Origin: Pomphorhynchus laevis
Taxonomy: Eukaryota; Acanthocephala; Palaeacanthocephala; Echinorhynchida; Pomphorhynchidae
DNA length: 64,000 bases
Assembly: GCA_012934845.2 (NCBI GenBank)
Contig: WNNJ02003285.1
Span: 88,914 to 152,913, forward strand
Reading direction: 5' to 3'
Within the stretch, counting starts at the first letter, position 1; every line of letters begins with the position of its first letter. The notes under the pieces are model-generated. The model was given only the letters and a program-made list of their open reading frames with translations. It had not been told where the DNA came from and made no database searches. The translations under genes and the position numbers were made by a program. Shown piece after piece: positions 22,251 to 36,157 of this stretch.

Positions 22251-22985
22251 CCTTTCCTCTTTTTCATCCATTTATTCCCTGCTCTTTTTCTCATTGCCTC
22301 AACTCCTTTTATTCCTTCTTTAATATTTTTCTATAAAAATATGTCGTCAATTTAAAATTGTTCACCATTTCATGATGGCCAAAATGAACTTTATAAAACT
22401 TATTAAAATGATCAAACTTATTAAACACAAAGATGATATTTTCTCCAAGAGAAAATGCATTACCAAAAGATATTTTCGTTGTTTATGTATGTTAATTAAA
22501 TTTCTATAATGAATTTAAAATGTGCAAAATATACATAAGATGCAAGTGAGAGTAACAAACTCGATATTGCAATACTGTAGGAATCAAGCATCAAATTAGG
22601 AATGGATTTTAATAACTGGAACGTATTTAGAGGATCATACGTTGAACTTCAGAATATAATCGTTCTTATTTATACGTAGTTGCGTAGATAGAATTTTGCG
22701 AGTGCGAGAACGGAATTTCTAGCCATTACTATCTGAAAATTTCTGTTCCATATTGTAAGGAAATTCTTCCAGATTACAATTTTTCTATTTTTAAAATCGA
22801 TAATGATTACAAATATAGATTTTACAGGATTTTATGTAACTAATGCCAAATTATACTGATACTTCAAAAATGTAAAGTAAAATATACATTATTTAGAGAA
22901 AACCGTTTCTATTGATAAGCGCGAATTGCTAATTAAAAAAAGAAACGTTTATCATAAAACTATGCATATCTGAACGCTCTTAAAA

Positions 22986-23318
22986 ATGTTTCGAAATAAT
23001 TATAAATTCATTCTGCTAAATCGATTGAATAATTCTAATCAAGATGATAGTCTCAATATTCGACAGAACAGTTTGAGGGTTGTTTATGTTACTCTTCAAC
23101 TTCTGAACGAACGACTTTATAAACAAGTAGCTATTACTGACATCTTTAGAAGAAAACGATTTTATAAAACGGCCATGCAAATGATCGTGGAAGCTATTGA
23201 AATAGTGCATAGAAGTGATACATTTCTTTTGTTGATAATAAAAATTATCTATTTATGTGAACCAATTACTGAAGTTCGTGTTGCCAACAAAACTGTTCTA
23301 ACACACCATTCAAACTAA
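22986..23318 (+). pseudogene. Duplicated probable second exon of the host gene
   Basis: Open frame of 110 codons, apparently identical to 38648-38980. Visible stretches: VVYVTLQLLNERLYKQVAIT, IFRRKRFYKTAMQMIVEAIE. A possible acceptor (ctaatcaag, exon from 23044) would give the phase 1 seen in the rest of the gene; the 3' splice end is not fixed. No family recognised; helical and amphipathic in look. Confidence 0.45.
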
Positions 23319-23744
23319 AACATATGAATTTTCCTTGTGCTTATCTTGTAAAATCGGATCAGGTCACTGAATTTACGTATTTTATACTATACATAAATAA
23401 AAAATAAAGATAAATAATTAGAAATAACAAATAACTATATAAAATTTTATACAATTAATATTTATATAACGATAGAATTTTTAATTAAAATTTAAAATAA
23501 AAGTCAATTATATTGATTTTTAGTCCTTAAAGATTTTAATCTTTATTAAAGATTTTTATTTTCACTCGATAGAAGTTATATGAAATTGTATGAATTATTT
23601 ATGATTACTTAAAATCCATACTTCGGCGTGATACTCTGCACTTATGCCATGCCTTGAAGGATAAATAATTATATAATATTTTATACAATTAATATTTATA
23701 CAACAATAGATTTAATAATAGAAATTTAAAATAAGAATCAATTT

Positions 23745-24107
23745 TTATAAATTTACTAATATGAATTTACTGAGTCTACGTATATTAGATTAGTTATAAA
23801 TTAAAAATAATGATAAATAAAATTCAAATAATTAAATGATAAATAATTTTTATATAGGATTTTATATAATTTATATCAAGTTAAAATTTTAAATTGAAAT
23901 TTAAAATTGTTATTTTTTATAAATTGACTAATAAATCACATACGATGTATCATAATAATTAGAGTTAATCAAGATGAACTGCTATGCTATCAGGTTTCGG
24001 CCTAACATATCAGCAGGGTCAAATACATGCTATAAATTATTAATTTTAATTACAAATGTCTACAGTTTAATATTACTACATCCTTAATTTTACAGGATAA
24101 CATCATT
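23745..24107 (-). mobile_element. Family R 3' end fragment
   Basis: Minus-strand UTR: end tag actgagtctacgta near 23769, then the conserved hairpin near 23980-24030 (ctgctatgctatcagg...aacatatcagcag). Repeated at 39405-39770. The large duplication ends inside or just beyond it. Confidence 0.75.
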
Positions 24108-24120
24108 ATCACTTTCTTAT

Positions 24121-25945
24121 CAAGGGTGATAAGAAAGTGATCGAATAAACCAGGATCAGAGATAGACAGTAAGGTGTAGGCAGCAAAATGATCGGGGGCA
24201 GCGATGATGTCGAGTGTCACACCAAGTATATGTGTGGGGCAGTGGAGATTAGTTTGTAATTGTAGTTGGATAGAATGTTGATGAACCGGATGGAATCCGT
24301 GGAAGAGGGGCGGTCTAGGCTGATATTGAAGTCGCCTAGAACGAGTGAAGGGATTGAGGACAAAGAACAATGGGAAAAGAGGTCAGCGAGTTCGGTAAAT
24401 AATAAGGCTGTAGGAGCTGATGAACCAGGACGGTATACAATGGCGAGATCTAGAGTGATCGGGTTAGAATAACGACAAGTGAGCAATTCAAAAGAGCAAG
24501 GACTGAAAGGGGGATTGATTTTGCGAAGAGATGCGGGGTGACGCGCGAATGCGACGATGCCGCCATGGTTAGAGAATTTAGAAAGGCATGAGCTGAGGGG
24601 GCGGGCGGATTCGACTAGGGAGCAACCGACAGAGAGCAGACGGCGAATGGAAAGGTCGTCGGAATCTGAGTGCCAGGATTCGGTGAGGCAGAAGAGATCG
24701 ATGGATTGCTTGGTGAATAGGTTGAGGATAATATCGGATTTATTGAGAATAGATCTAGTGTTGAGGAGACCGAGGCGGAAACCGTGTGTTGTGGCGAAAG
24801 AGTCTAGTGGAGAAGACACATAGGAGAGATGGAGCGCCATCGAATTTTTGGACGGGTGTGGACAACTTGAAAATTTCCGTCTATGTTTCGGATGGAGAGT
24901 GATGTTTCGCCGTTTTCCTCGCGTCGGCGTTTATCGATATTGGCTGAAGAGATTCGAGCGATTTCAGAAGGGGCGCGATCGGGGAAAATTCGAGTGGTTG
25001 AAGATGACATGAGTTTGAATCGTTGAGAGAGGACAGAAGACGCGTGAGAGCGATGCTTGAAAACAATTTTTAGGAGAGAGGGCTGGGAAGGATTGGATTG
25101 AGAATATTTGTTTAGACGGATGAATTCGACAGGAGAATTGTCCTTGAAAAAGGATGGTTTATCCGCAGGAACAATCGACGAAAGGATGAATCTGAAGGCG
25201 GAAACATCATGGTCCAGACGTGCTTGTAGAGATGAGGAGTTGGAAGGGTGATATTAGTGACAATGACGCAACGATCGCGAGAAGGAAAGCTCTTCCGTAA
25301 AGGAGGACGACTGACGTTAGTAGGTGAGATCACGATAGGAGAGCTGGCAGTTGATGATTTGGAGGGATTTGGTTTGACGATTGGAGACAGAGGATAATGA
25401 TATAAATAGGGTGGCAAGCGATGTGAGGAAAGATTATGAGTGGAAGGATAGTGGAGGTTGTTGGAGGTGATTTTAATTGATGGATGCAAGTTATTGAGAA
25501 AGGAGACGGGAAGGACGGACGTGGGGTGTCGGGGAGTGAAGATGACATGGAATGGGAAGTGTATATAGTGGCAGGGTCGGTGGGTAGAGAAATGTCATTA
25601 GAAATGACGGGGGTAGTATGAGTTGACGTGTTGGATGTTGATATGTGCTTATTGGAAAGGTTGCAAATTAGTTTGTTGGCACAAAAACCACATACAAAGT
25701 ATTCTTTAGCCTTATTCTTGTCGCAGACGATTGTTGTCCAGCCGCTGCAGTCGTGTACCGAGCACTGTACTTGCAGTTGTACATAGTTGGTGTCGGTCTT
25801 AGTTATTTTCTTACGTCCTCCCATAAACTTGTAAGAATGTATTTCAATCAATTTTTCAACCGATGGTTGTCGTCGAAGGTTGTCGTCGAAGGTTGTCGTC
25901 GATGCTTGTGTATGTTTATTAATTATCAAACTTTTTTACGGTAAC
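24121..25945 (-). mobile_element. CR1/L2-like LINE, duplicated 5' part
   Basis: Copy of 12712-14520 by segmental duplication, not by transposition: the breaks in ORF1 and ORF2 are shared and the flank beyond the 5' end matches too. It contains ORF1 (24804-25929) and the endonuclease part of ORF2 (24217-24840). The RT half is absent because the duplication breakpoint falls at 24121. It has one extra 13-bp unit near 25870. Confidence 0.9.
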
Positions 25946-26045
25946 GTAACTAGCTTAGAAACAATTTTAAGTATTTAACAATCAAGACAATTTTAGCCAA
26001 TGCTTTAGTATATATATCCATCCTGATATGTATTTTAATTTTTTT

Positions 26046-26172
26046 ATTTCCAGGAATTATCAAGTATAGTTAAACAAATTATTTTGACAACAACTATTTC
26101 GCTAGTAGTTACTAGCGAAATATTAAAATAATTTTTGTTGTCGTTTAACTATACCTGATAGTTCCTGGAAAT
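26046..26172. repeat. Fold-back element, second copy
   Basis: Same palindrome as 14624-14750, carried along by the large duplication. Confidence 0.75.
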
Positions 26173-27849
26173 TAAAAAATTTGATGAAACTTATCACTAT
26201 GAAATCATCACAGTTCACAAAATACAAAGCACGAAATAATGCAACTAAGCTAAAACAGGAATGAACTAAATTGATGAATAAAAATAATTTTTTAATAATT
26301 TTTTTCCTCTACGTGTAATTTATTTTATATCGTTATTCATTGTTTTACTAAAAGATTCTATGATAATTGCTACGATAATTGTTGAGAAAAATAAGATTTA
26401 TATTAAAAAATATATTGTGATTTAAATGTTATTCTATGAATATAGAATGTATAGCACAGATAGCAACTAATCCCCAACCAGGAAGATAATGTAACTAATG
26501 ATATAAAGTATAAAATTGAATAAATGAAGAAAAAAACTCAATTTTAGACGCTCCTTAAAAACGGCCCAACAAAATGTTATAGTCCGAAAATGTTTGAATA
26601 TTTTTTCTTATTGTGTATATCAATACTTTATCAATAAGGACATATTGTCATGGACGAGTTACTTGTAACTTCGCTACACCATCTTCACATGCATTTCCAT
26701 CTTATCCTAGCAAGTTTAAATTTCATATAATCCAACGTGATAATATTCAAAACTATAATCTCTATTCTACGGTATGGAATGTGCAATCCTGAATATAAAA
26801 GCAAAAATCTGACTAAATCTTAATTGTGCATAATTTTAATTATAACATTTACAATTAAAATTTTAAATAAAAATCAATTTTTATGAATTGACTAATAAAT
26901 AATATTCGATGTGTTCAAATAGAGGTAATCAGAAGGAACTGCTATGTTATCAGGTTTAACAAGAAAAGCTAAAAACGGCCCGACAAAGAAAAGCTATTTA
27001 CCAAGAAAAGCTATTATTTTTCTCGGAGACTATCGATTCGCGTTCCCCATGTGAAGTGGGATTAGGGGTATATTTCAGTAGTGCAAATATAAACCCTTAA
27101 TATCCCTTCACATTGTGAAGGAAGGATTGATTGTTTTTAAATATTTCCCGCTTAAGGGGTAGCGGTCGAAGACCTTGATAATATGCTTGACGCTTTGATA
27201 ACAAGTACTTCGATAATACTATCGAAGCGCTGGCTTAACTCAGAAGTACGCTTGAATTAGGATGGCGTCGAGCATCTTCTTAAAGACTTGGCCCATTTCC
27301 CCTCTAAGAGGTTTAGGTCGATGCTTATACAAAGTTCTTATAAAAATGTGCTTTATTTCTTCCAGATCTAGTTTCAATATTCTTAAATAATGTATCAATA
27401 AAATGCACATGTGATTTTATCTACAGATTGAATATATGTCTTCGATCGAGATACAATGTAGAATTAAAAATGTAAAAATATGCACATGTTATATGAAAAT
27501 TTGTCGTAAATTTTAAACTTAATTACTATTTTGCTAAAATATTCGAATTCAAAAAACTTTATACTCTTCAGAAGAATTTGGCTTTTTGAAATTATATTCT
27601 TAACTATAATTATATTCTACACCTGAAAATTTCAAACAATAATTGTGTATACAAGTGAAATTATTTAATTTTTAATTTTTTAATAATTAAAATTGTTATT
27701 TTTTATTACTTTAACTCATTTTTCCAAAAGATATTTCTACTTAAAAGCGTATTATTACAGCATTTTGTTTGATAAAAAAATTTCAAAATTGTACCTTGCT
27801 CCAAACTAACAAGACCCGAGAATCAATCAAAACATAAAAATGTAGACGT

Positions 27850-28466
27850 CCCTAGTTCGAATCCAATCAGCACCAGTGTATTGAGTAAGCAGCTAATAAG
27901 AGTAGAAATGTGAAATGTAAGTCTGGGTTAGCAGCTGATTAGACCCCCAGGCTGATTAGTAACGTCCTACTGTGTATTAAAAATAGGCAAAATACCTGTG
28001 AGTATAATGTCGTGCCACAACAAAAATAATTTCAACTCACAGATGCAATCAAGTTAAATTAAAAACATTCATTGCAAATGGCATCACGAATAACAGTGAT
28101 CCGGCTAGCGGATCACATACATAAAGTAGGTTTCTAATAGATCTTTCAAATACGATCAAATACCAAATTTAATATTCAGAAATGTATACCTAAGCCACTG
28201 GAGCAGTGAGCCTAGTAGATGCAACGTTGGAAGCGCGATGCAGACGTCCTGAGTTCGAATCCGATTAGCACCAGTGTACGGAGTAAGCAGATAATTAAGG
28301 TCGAAAAGTTTAATGTAGGTCTGGGTCAGTAGCTGATGAGACCCACCCATGCTGATTAGTAGCGTCCTGCTGTGTCAAGAATATGAACAATACCTGTGAG
28401 TATAATGTCGTGCCACAACCAAAATAATTTCAACTCACAGATGTAATCAAGTTAAATTAAAAACAA
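27850..28466 (+). mobile_element. SINE pair, duplicated
   Basis: Two tRNA-derived SINE copies at about 27850-28082 and 28197-28466, matching 16432-16660 and 16775-17044. The B box gagttcgaatcc is kept in the second. Confidence 0.75.
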
Positions 28467-29123
28467 TAATAATAGATTTTCTTAATACAAATATCATGAT
28501 CAGACTTCTTTATATATCTTTATTCTTATATCGATGAAGTGGTATCAGTTACCATCAGCTTACAGCAACACGTCACACACCTGAAGGCACAATCGGAGCA
28601 CACGATGAACAATTCTATCAACATGAGGAGCTTAAGAAATCTTGATCTTTGTTAAGGGGACGTCCTCTTGAAAAGAAGACAAGTTCCGATATTGCCTAGG
28701 TAAAGCAAAGGCGCATCTGATCACTCCTTAATTACAGATGTTGGCCCGTTTCAGAGCCCACTTAGCCCTCTTCAGGGCCAATTTATTTTTATCATCAAAC
28801 GCTAGCTGCATTCGAAGCAAGATCAATCAAAACAAATTTCTATATTTTACTAGCTACCGCTAACATCATCAGGCAAACAAGTTGTTAAAAGATTGTTTTA
28901 TTTTTCTGATTAGAAATTTGTCTATAGTACTTCTAGTAGCATTTATACCGTAGAATATCATTAGATATATCAGCTTTATACAATGGCATTATACATTATA
29001 TAGACTTTTAAACGACATTAAAATAAAATCAATTTTCAAAACATTTACAAAAAAAAATTACGTCAGTTATGAACAAATTCATATTCAAAGTAAACAGATT
29101 AACATTTAAAATTCAAATAAAAG

Positions 29124-30056
29124 TCAAGAATCTTCAATACGTCCTACAGCCATTTTTGCGTCCCCCATAGATGCAACAAGCGCTCAAAGATTTGTATCAC
29201 GGTTATGAAATCCCACTGTCTGCATTTGTATTCGGATGCATAAAGTTGTTCTTGAGTTTGGTTTGGTTGTTGATTTTTCGGCTGATGTTGCTGGGGATGA
29301 AGACGATCTAATGGTTTATACAACGAAGCAGTATAATCCTGATTTGAGTATTTTAAATTTTGAAATACTGTTGTTGCATAAGCTGTTTGTCCATTGCTTG
29401 GTGATCGAATAGAATCCACATCAGATAAAGTAGGTTGACTATTCATTTGATTATCGACTAGACCGCTTATATTTGAAGATATCAACTGTGAATATACTTG
29501 TGGGGATGTGTCCCTAAGACGAATTAGGTTCTGTAGAATTTGTACAATCGTCCTCAATGCTTGAGTATTTGTGCATAGAGCACGAATTTCAGGTATTGGC
29601 CACTGACTTATAAACTCATGAATTACACGATGTACTTGTTCTCTGTCTTTCGTCCTGTACAAATTCATATGTACGCAGCAGATTAAGTAGAATACCAGGA
29701 TCGCGGATAAAATTATCCATATTTGGGTTTAAACTGGATGCCTACAACATGTCAATTAACATGAGAGAATTTTCAGCAGAGACTACGTATAATTGTTTAG
29801 GGTTTATCGTAGAATACCGATTAGTGTTTTCGCTTAATGTAGAATTCAAAGGCGACTATAAACGTTTTGTATTAGATACATATCATCTAAACGAACCGAT
29901 TAAATTAAATGGCAAATTATTTAAAATGGATGCCGATCAATTATTTTGAAATGTAGTATTCTGAAATGCCCCAGGGTTAGGCAGGGATTTGTATTTTCAG
30001 TTCCTTCTTGACTAGTGTTAGCTGTACTATATGAGCTAGAATTAGTATTCAGAGGG
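29124..30056 (-). pseudogene. Ubiquilin pseudogene, copy 2 (C-terminal part)
   Basis: Matches 17704-18636. It keeps the UBA region with the shared in-frame TGA and ends before most of the STI1 domain at the duplication breakpoint. It has several private substitutions in 29330-30030, more than the rest of this duplicated block seems to show. Confidence 0.75.
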
Positions 30057-33000
30057 TTAAATTACATAAATTACGTCAGTAAGGCTTATTGGTCATTTGA
30101 AACAAGTCTTCAAAGAAACGTGTTAATTAAAAAGCAATACAAAAATATCGATATACATTCCTGCAAATACCGGAAACTTCAAGATGTCCATTTTATTTGA
30201 AGTAGTAAAAACCAGCGTAACAAAATGATGACCTCACTACTATTTGGAGTGATTAAACTTCCGTGTTCTAATAATCTAAGCATTAAGGTCTAATTTCATT
30301 CAATATGGTAATACATCATTACAATACATTACATTATTCAATATATTAGACATCAACACATTATCATGGAAGTGTAATATCTCATAATATTACAAAGCTA
30401 TTCGTAAATTCTAATAATTGTGTATTAATTTTATATATTTCTGACAGAAATAGCTTTCTGTTTAATAATTATATTTTATAATTATAATTTATTAAATAAA
30501 TATTTTATATAAATTCTTTATTAGGATGCTTATTATAAAGACTAAAATATAATGGTTACATAAATCTTAAAATAAAGTTACATAAAGTTAAATAATTTCT
30601 AATAAAGCTAATAATATTACGTAATAAAACCATACGAAATTTTTTATATAATGTATTACATTTAATAATAATATTAATATTATGTTGATTCGTCCAGTTT
30701 CAAATTTGGTGTACAAACATTTAAATGTATGACTAGTTCATATAGTTTAATATATATATGAATATTAAGTTCATTAGACAGAATGTAGAAATAAATAATC
30801 GAATCTAATCATTTAAACATCTGTCAATAGATAATTTCAGTTTAAACTAATATGATAAGATAACATTTATTTGCTAAATATGAAAGTAACATAAAGTAAT
30901 ATTTTTCTACTCTCATGTGACAAGCAAAGTAGGTATATATAAAATTTCAAATTTACTCAGGAAATGGAACTTTCAGGAATAAAAATACTGTATCATAAAT
31001 AATAAATATTCGTATGTACAATGCGAATATAAATAACAGACGATGTAATAGAATAAGGATTAGATGTCATCAAGAGAAACTGATATGTTATCATGTTTCG
31101 TCACTATTCCTCGACCAAACATAGCAGCAGGGCCAAATATTTGCTAATGACGCATTTAGTCTTATGAAATTTGATTATCTTGTATCTTATTTTAATATAA
31201 GTATATTCTTTATTATCAATCCATAAACGTTTTCGTATAATGTACAGGAAACATATTCATACATCCCATATTCAATAATCGATTAAATTTATTCAGGTAG
31301 CATTATTATTAATAAAACCAATATAAATGATAAAGAAGGTGTATATCTAGAAATGAACATTAAATTAATATCAATTAAAACTACTATTAATTAATATCGT
31401 AAAGATGACATAAATTTACAAGAAACATATTTTTGCATGAGCATTCATACATACCATTTAATATAAAATATAATACATTAAATAATGAAATTTTAAGAAT
31501 TGCAACAATATGTAATGATATTGGCTTTCTTCAAAATCATTTAAATAATTTAAAAAATAAAGATATTTAGATTTTAATAGATACAGAAAATAGTAAATTA
31601 TATAAAAATATAATATAATATAATATTAAAATAATATAATAATATATTATAAATAATATAATAATAATTTATAATAATATATAAATTAATAGATTAAATT
31701 TTGGAGTTTCTTCACTGGAGAAACTTTCCTTTTCATCGAATGAGAAAATTTATAAGAAAAATTAAATTTACAAGAAACATATTTTGGCATGAGCATTCAT
31801 GAATACCATATAATATAAAATTTAATACATTAAATCATGAAATTTTAAGAATTGCAACAATTTGTAATGATATTGGTTTTCTTCAAAATCATTTAAATAA
31901 TTTAATAGATGCATATTTTAAACTAGGTTACTATAAAAATAACATCAAGCAGTAAATAGTAAATCTAAACTATATAAATATATTAAATATATGTTTCGAT
32001 ACATTGATGATATATGTGTATTTTATTCTAATAATTTTTATTCAATGAGTGAACAAATTTATCAGGGTAGCCTTATTCTTAATAAAACCAATATTGATGA
32101 TGAATAAGGTGTATATCTAGATATGAACATTAAATTGACATTAACTAAAACTACTATTAATTTATATCGTAAAGATGACATAAATTTACAAGAAACATAT
32201 TTTTGCGTGAACATTCATACATACCATATAATATAAAATATAATACATTAAATAATGAAATTTTAAGAATTACGATAATGTATAATTGTAATAGAAACTT
32301 ATTTGAAATTAGATCACTATAAAAATAAAATAAAACAGAAAATAGTAAAATATATAAATCAACAAAATATTATTAAAAATATATTTAAACTCTTAAACAA
32401 AAAATTATGGATAATAAATAATATACTTTATATTAGAAAGAGATACTAGATAATCAAATTGAATGAGAGGATATACGTACTTAACACGTATTTGCCCCCG
32501 TTAATATATTGATTTTCAAAATCATTTAAATAACCCAATGTATACATTTCTTAAATTAGGGTACAATAAACTTGAAATAAAACTGAAAATTGTATAATAT
32601 AAATCGTAAAAGTATTATTCAGAATAAACTTAATCTTTTAAGCTAAAAATTTTACAATCAAACAAATTATCAGCCCCAATTGGTTTTCATAATATAAAAC
32701 TAAACAGAAAATCGTAAAATAAAAAGCATCAAATCATTAAAAATGTTAATTATATTTTTAAAAGTTATAATATATTTGAATAATTTATTTTGTGCAAAAA
32801 TTAGAAATTATTTTGAGTAATTTCGGCCATCTTTAGATATTACTTGAGATAATTTTTGTTAATTAATTATAAAAAATATTTATTTTAATTTCTGCGAAAT
32901 GATAATCTGAGAGATGCCAGTTCTGGCAAATGAACACCACTGCAAGATTCACCGAATATTTATAAAACTTTTTACTGATTTAACTTGTCTCCAAATTTGC

Positions 33001-33363
33001 AATTAGAAAAATAAAACCTTCAAATAATAATTTTTTTATTTCTTATCTGTTGCAGTGTTGATTTTACAAAGATTTAAAAAAAATATTTTTTATAATATAA
33101 AAATATTTATTTTATATATTAATATTAAGATTGTAGTATTAAAGTATTTTTATATTAATATTAAAATATTAAATATTATATTTATATCATAAATATAATA
33201 TTATTTATAATATTACAATATAATATTAATATTATATTAAAATTAATATTTATTAATTTATTTTTTTTATATTTTATAATATTTTCATTACATATCAAAT
33301 AATTTACATGACCAAAATAACAAGAAAAACAAGTCAATAAGAATCAAGATAACTATTGATAAT
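30057..33363. mobile_element. AT-rich array of broken family R copies
   Basis: 31020-31200 is a minus-strand R UTR. At least three plus-strand partial copies of the RT C-terminal region follow: about 31285-31570, 31750-31960 and 31985-32290. The third includes the RT catalytic-type box RYIDDI near 32000. Each repeats the SEQIY...NKTN..D..GVYLDMNIKL region and the LYRKDD region where kept. 32290-32520 holds the end of the RT region and the start of its UTR; weaker copies follow to 32720. 30060-31000 and 32760-33363 are plain AT-rich sequence. This block interrupts the large duplication. Confidence 0.65.
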
Positions 33364-33365
33364 AG

Positions 33366-34750
33366 TCAAGAACCTTCAATAAGTCCTACAGCCATTTTTG
33401 CGTCCCCCATAGATGCAACAAGCGCTCAAATATTTGTATCACGGTTATGAAATCCCACTGTCTGCATTTGTATTCGGATGCATAAAGTTGTTCTTGAGTT
33501 TGGTTTGGTTGTTGATTTTTCGGCTGATGTTGCTGGGGATGAAGACGATCTAATGGTTTATACAACGAAGCAGTATAATCTTGATTTGAGTATTTTAAAT
33601 TTTGAAATACTGTTGTTGCATAAGCTGTTTGTCCATTGCTTGGTGATCGAATAGAATCCACATCAGATAAAGTAGGTTGACTATTCATTTGATTATCGAC
33701 TAGACCGCTTATATTTGAAGATATCAACTGTGAATATACTTGTGGGGATGTGTCCCTAAGACGAATTAGGTTCTGTAGAATTTGTACAATCGTCCTCAAT
33801 GCTTGAGTATTTGTGCATAGAGCACGAATTTCATATATTGGCCACTGATTTATAAACTCATGAATTACACGATGTACTTGTTCTCTGTCTTTCGTCCTGT
33901 ACAAATTCATATGTACGCAGCAGATTAAGTAGAATACCAGGATCGCGGATAAAATTATCCATATTTGGGTTTAAACTGGATGCCTACAACATGTCAATTA
34001 ACACGAGAGAATTTTTAGCAGAGACTATGTATAATTGTTTAGGGTTTATCGTAGAATACCGATTAGTGTTTTCGCTTGATGTAGAATTCAAAGGCGACTA
34101 TAAACGTTTGTATTAGATACGTATCATCTAGACGAACCGATTAAATTAAATGGCAAATTATTTAAAATGGATGCCGATCAATTATTTTGAAATGTAGTAT
34201 TCTGAAATGCCCCAGGGTTAGGCAGGGATTTGTATTTTCAGTTCCTTCTTGACTAGTGTTAGCTGTACTAGATGAGCTAGAATTAGTATTCAGAGGATTA
34301 TCGCCAAACTGCTCCTGTACCACATTAAGCATTGGTTCTTGAAAATCGCTGTAAATTCTCTGTAGAACATTATTTCCACTCGGTAAATTCTCAATGTTAA
34401 TCAGTGCCGTATTATGTTTTCTCATAATTTCCTGTAGTGTTGTAGGATTACGAATCATTTCCATTGTTTGACGCATAAAATCCGAATTGTTAAAGAATTG
34501 TGAAACCCCATGGCTTTGCTCAATCACTCTTTGCAGGATTACTCATAAGTCCTTGAAACTTATGATTACTTAGAAGGTTTTAAATTGCATGTGGATCAAT
34601 CTAAATACTGCCAAATATATTTTGTCGAATTTCATTAAAACTTGAATTTCCAAATGGAAGACTCGAAAATGAAGCATGTGATAATCTGGATAATGTTGCA
34701 GTACCATCAGTATGTTGATCAATATTCGGTTGTTGCGATACCAACCCTTC
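33366..34750 (-). pseudogene. Ubiquilin pseudogene, copy 3
   Basis: Full-length match to 17704-19090, with the STI1 region at about 34290-34527 and the UBA at 33366-33480 carrying the same in-frame TGA. It also has a one-base loss near 34109. The shared TGA in all three copies shows the gene was already dead before duplication. Confidence 0.8.
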
Positions 34751-34956
34751 CTTAATTGTTGGTGATTGCAGAAGCGACAACGAAGCATTATTCGGTTGAT
34801 TAGTTGTGGAGTGATTTGCCGAAGGTTGTCGTGGAGACATGAGTCGCAGGACAGGCATGTCAAACTCAGAATGGTCATCTTTGATGATGGAAGCTGTCCG
34901 AATATTGAAGTCATGAACAACCTCAACTGTCTGGGCCTCGGGCAGTGCAAGGTTTA

Positions 34957-36157
34957 TCATAGAAACGAGTACGGAGATGAGTCGTCACAATATCCAAGAC
35001 TTTTCTCTAGTAGGGTTTGACCCATCTCGTCGAGATTTTTGACGATCGCTTTAGCATTTCCCCTCATCAATGCGACGGACACGGGCTGAAATAGCTGACC
35101 CGCTGTGCTGCAATACGGGGTACTGTTTCTACATGACATAGAACAAGCAATTAAACAAATTAGCTTCTTCCCTTGAGGGTTCCATCCTTCGCAAGTTTCA
35201 ACAACTACTGCCGCAAAACTGCATCCATTCTCCTCTAATTTGCGTTTATATTTCCTTTCATTGACACAGGTTACATACTTGCATGAGGCATAGCCAGGGA
35301 TCTCAGAAGCCATGGAAATATAAGCATTTGGTTGGGAGTTAGTCACAGCAAAATCAACTGCTAAAGGAGGGTCCTTATAAAATAGAATGTCCGTCGATCT
35401 CCCTTGCAAACCACTAACTAGGTTGGATACCTCCTTTGCCACTCTCAATCCAGCAGAAACCAATGCTTGAAAGACTGTATCCCTCGAGCTATCGACGTAA
35501 GGCGGCGCAACGCCTTTGCGAAATTGCCATTTCTTGCCTATTCGATGACTTCCATAAATTTGTTTTTCTTATCATGAGCTCCTCTGCGTTTCCTTGATGA
35601 TCGAAACCCCGAAGAGGATAAGCAATCACATTCTATTCCACTTTCAAATTTGTCTATAAGCACATTATTATTTGATAGAGTGTGGTCTCCGGCATGGTGC
35701 CGACCTGAGGAAGTCTGTAGGCCTAGCTTCAGGAAGCACAGCAAACGCTCCCAATCGTGTGATGAATTTGAGAACAATGCCTCTAGAATTAACGATGAGA
35801 AAACAGTGGCAAATCGGCTGCAAAGATTCCATGGAATGCTTTGATCGTGTTAACTGGTTCCATCCAAACCCTATGAAGAAGCTCGAAGGTTCTGACCTGA
35901 TTTTCGCAGCAGGAAATGTTCATCTTTTCAAACTGTAACGATGTCTTCGAGGTGTTCTCGTCGGCGTCTAAAAACTCAGGTCTTGTATCAGTTGATGCGA
36001 TTACGTTGTGTGAGTTGCTGACAGTCGGTAGCGGTCCTGATCTTGAGCAGCGCAAGTTTACATGTCCGTGTACCCGAAGATGACCTGATGCATTAAGACA
36101 AAAAGATCCTCCACAGACTGAGCAACTACCCGTATTCGCTTGCAAGTTATCCCAAGC
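34957..36157 (-). mobile_element. RT-element relic, second copy
   Basis: Matches 19296-20495: zinc-finger segment at about 36040-36145 and nuclease-like open stretch at 34957-35463. The nuclease-like part differs from copy 1 at several residues (for example SFAAVVVETCEGW against SFAAGVVETCGGW) but stays open in both copies. Confidence 0.65.

Larger units (their letters stand above)
12712..24120. repeat. Large direct duplication, copy 1
   Basis: 12712-18636 reappears at 24121-30056 with an offset of 11,409, rising to 11,422 after a 13-bp unit gain and falling to 11,420 after a small A-tract loss. The two differ at well under 2% of the positions I compared by eye. 17702-24110 reappears at 33364-39768 with an offset of about 15,662 and somewhat more differences. 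Contents in order: LINE 5' part, fold-back element, SINE pair, ubiquilin pseudogene, RT-family relic, exon 1 and probable exon 2 of a host gene, minisatellite, family R end. Confidence 0.9.
24121..30056. repeat. Large direct duplication, copy 2 (truncated)
   Basis: Matches 12712-18636. It starts inside the LINE ORF2 endonuclease region and stops inside the ubiquilin pseudogene at 30056, where sequence changes abruptly to AT-rich family R debris. Confidence 0.9.

Noticed and set aside
30057-33363. A single complete insertion interrupting duplicate copy 2
   Set aside because: The flanks do not rejoin: sequence resumes at 17702-equivalent rather than at 18637-equivalent, so a simple insertion cannot explain it.
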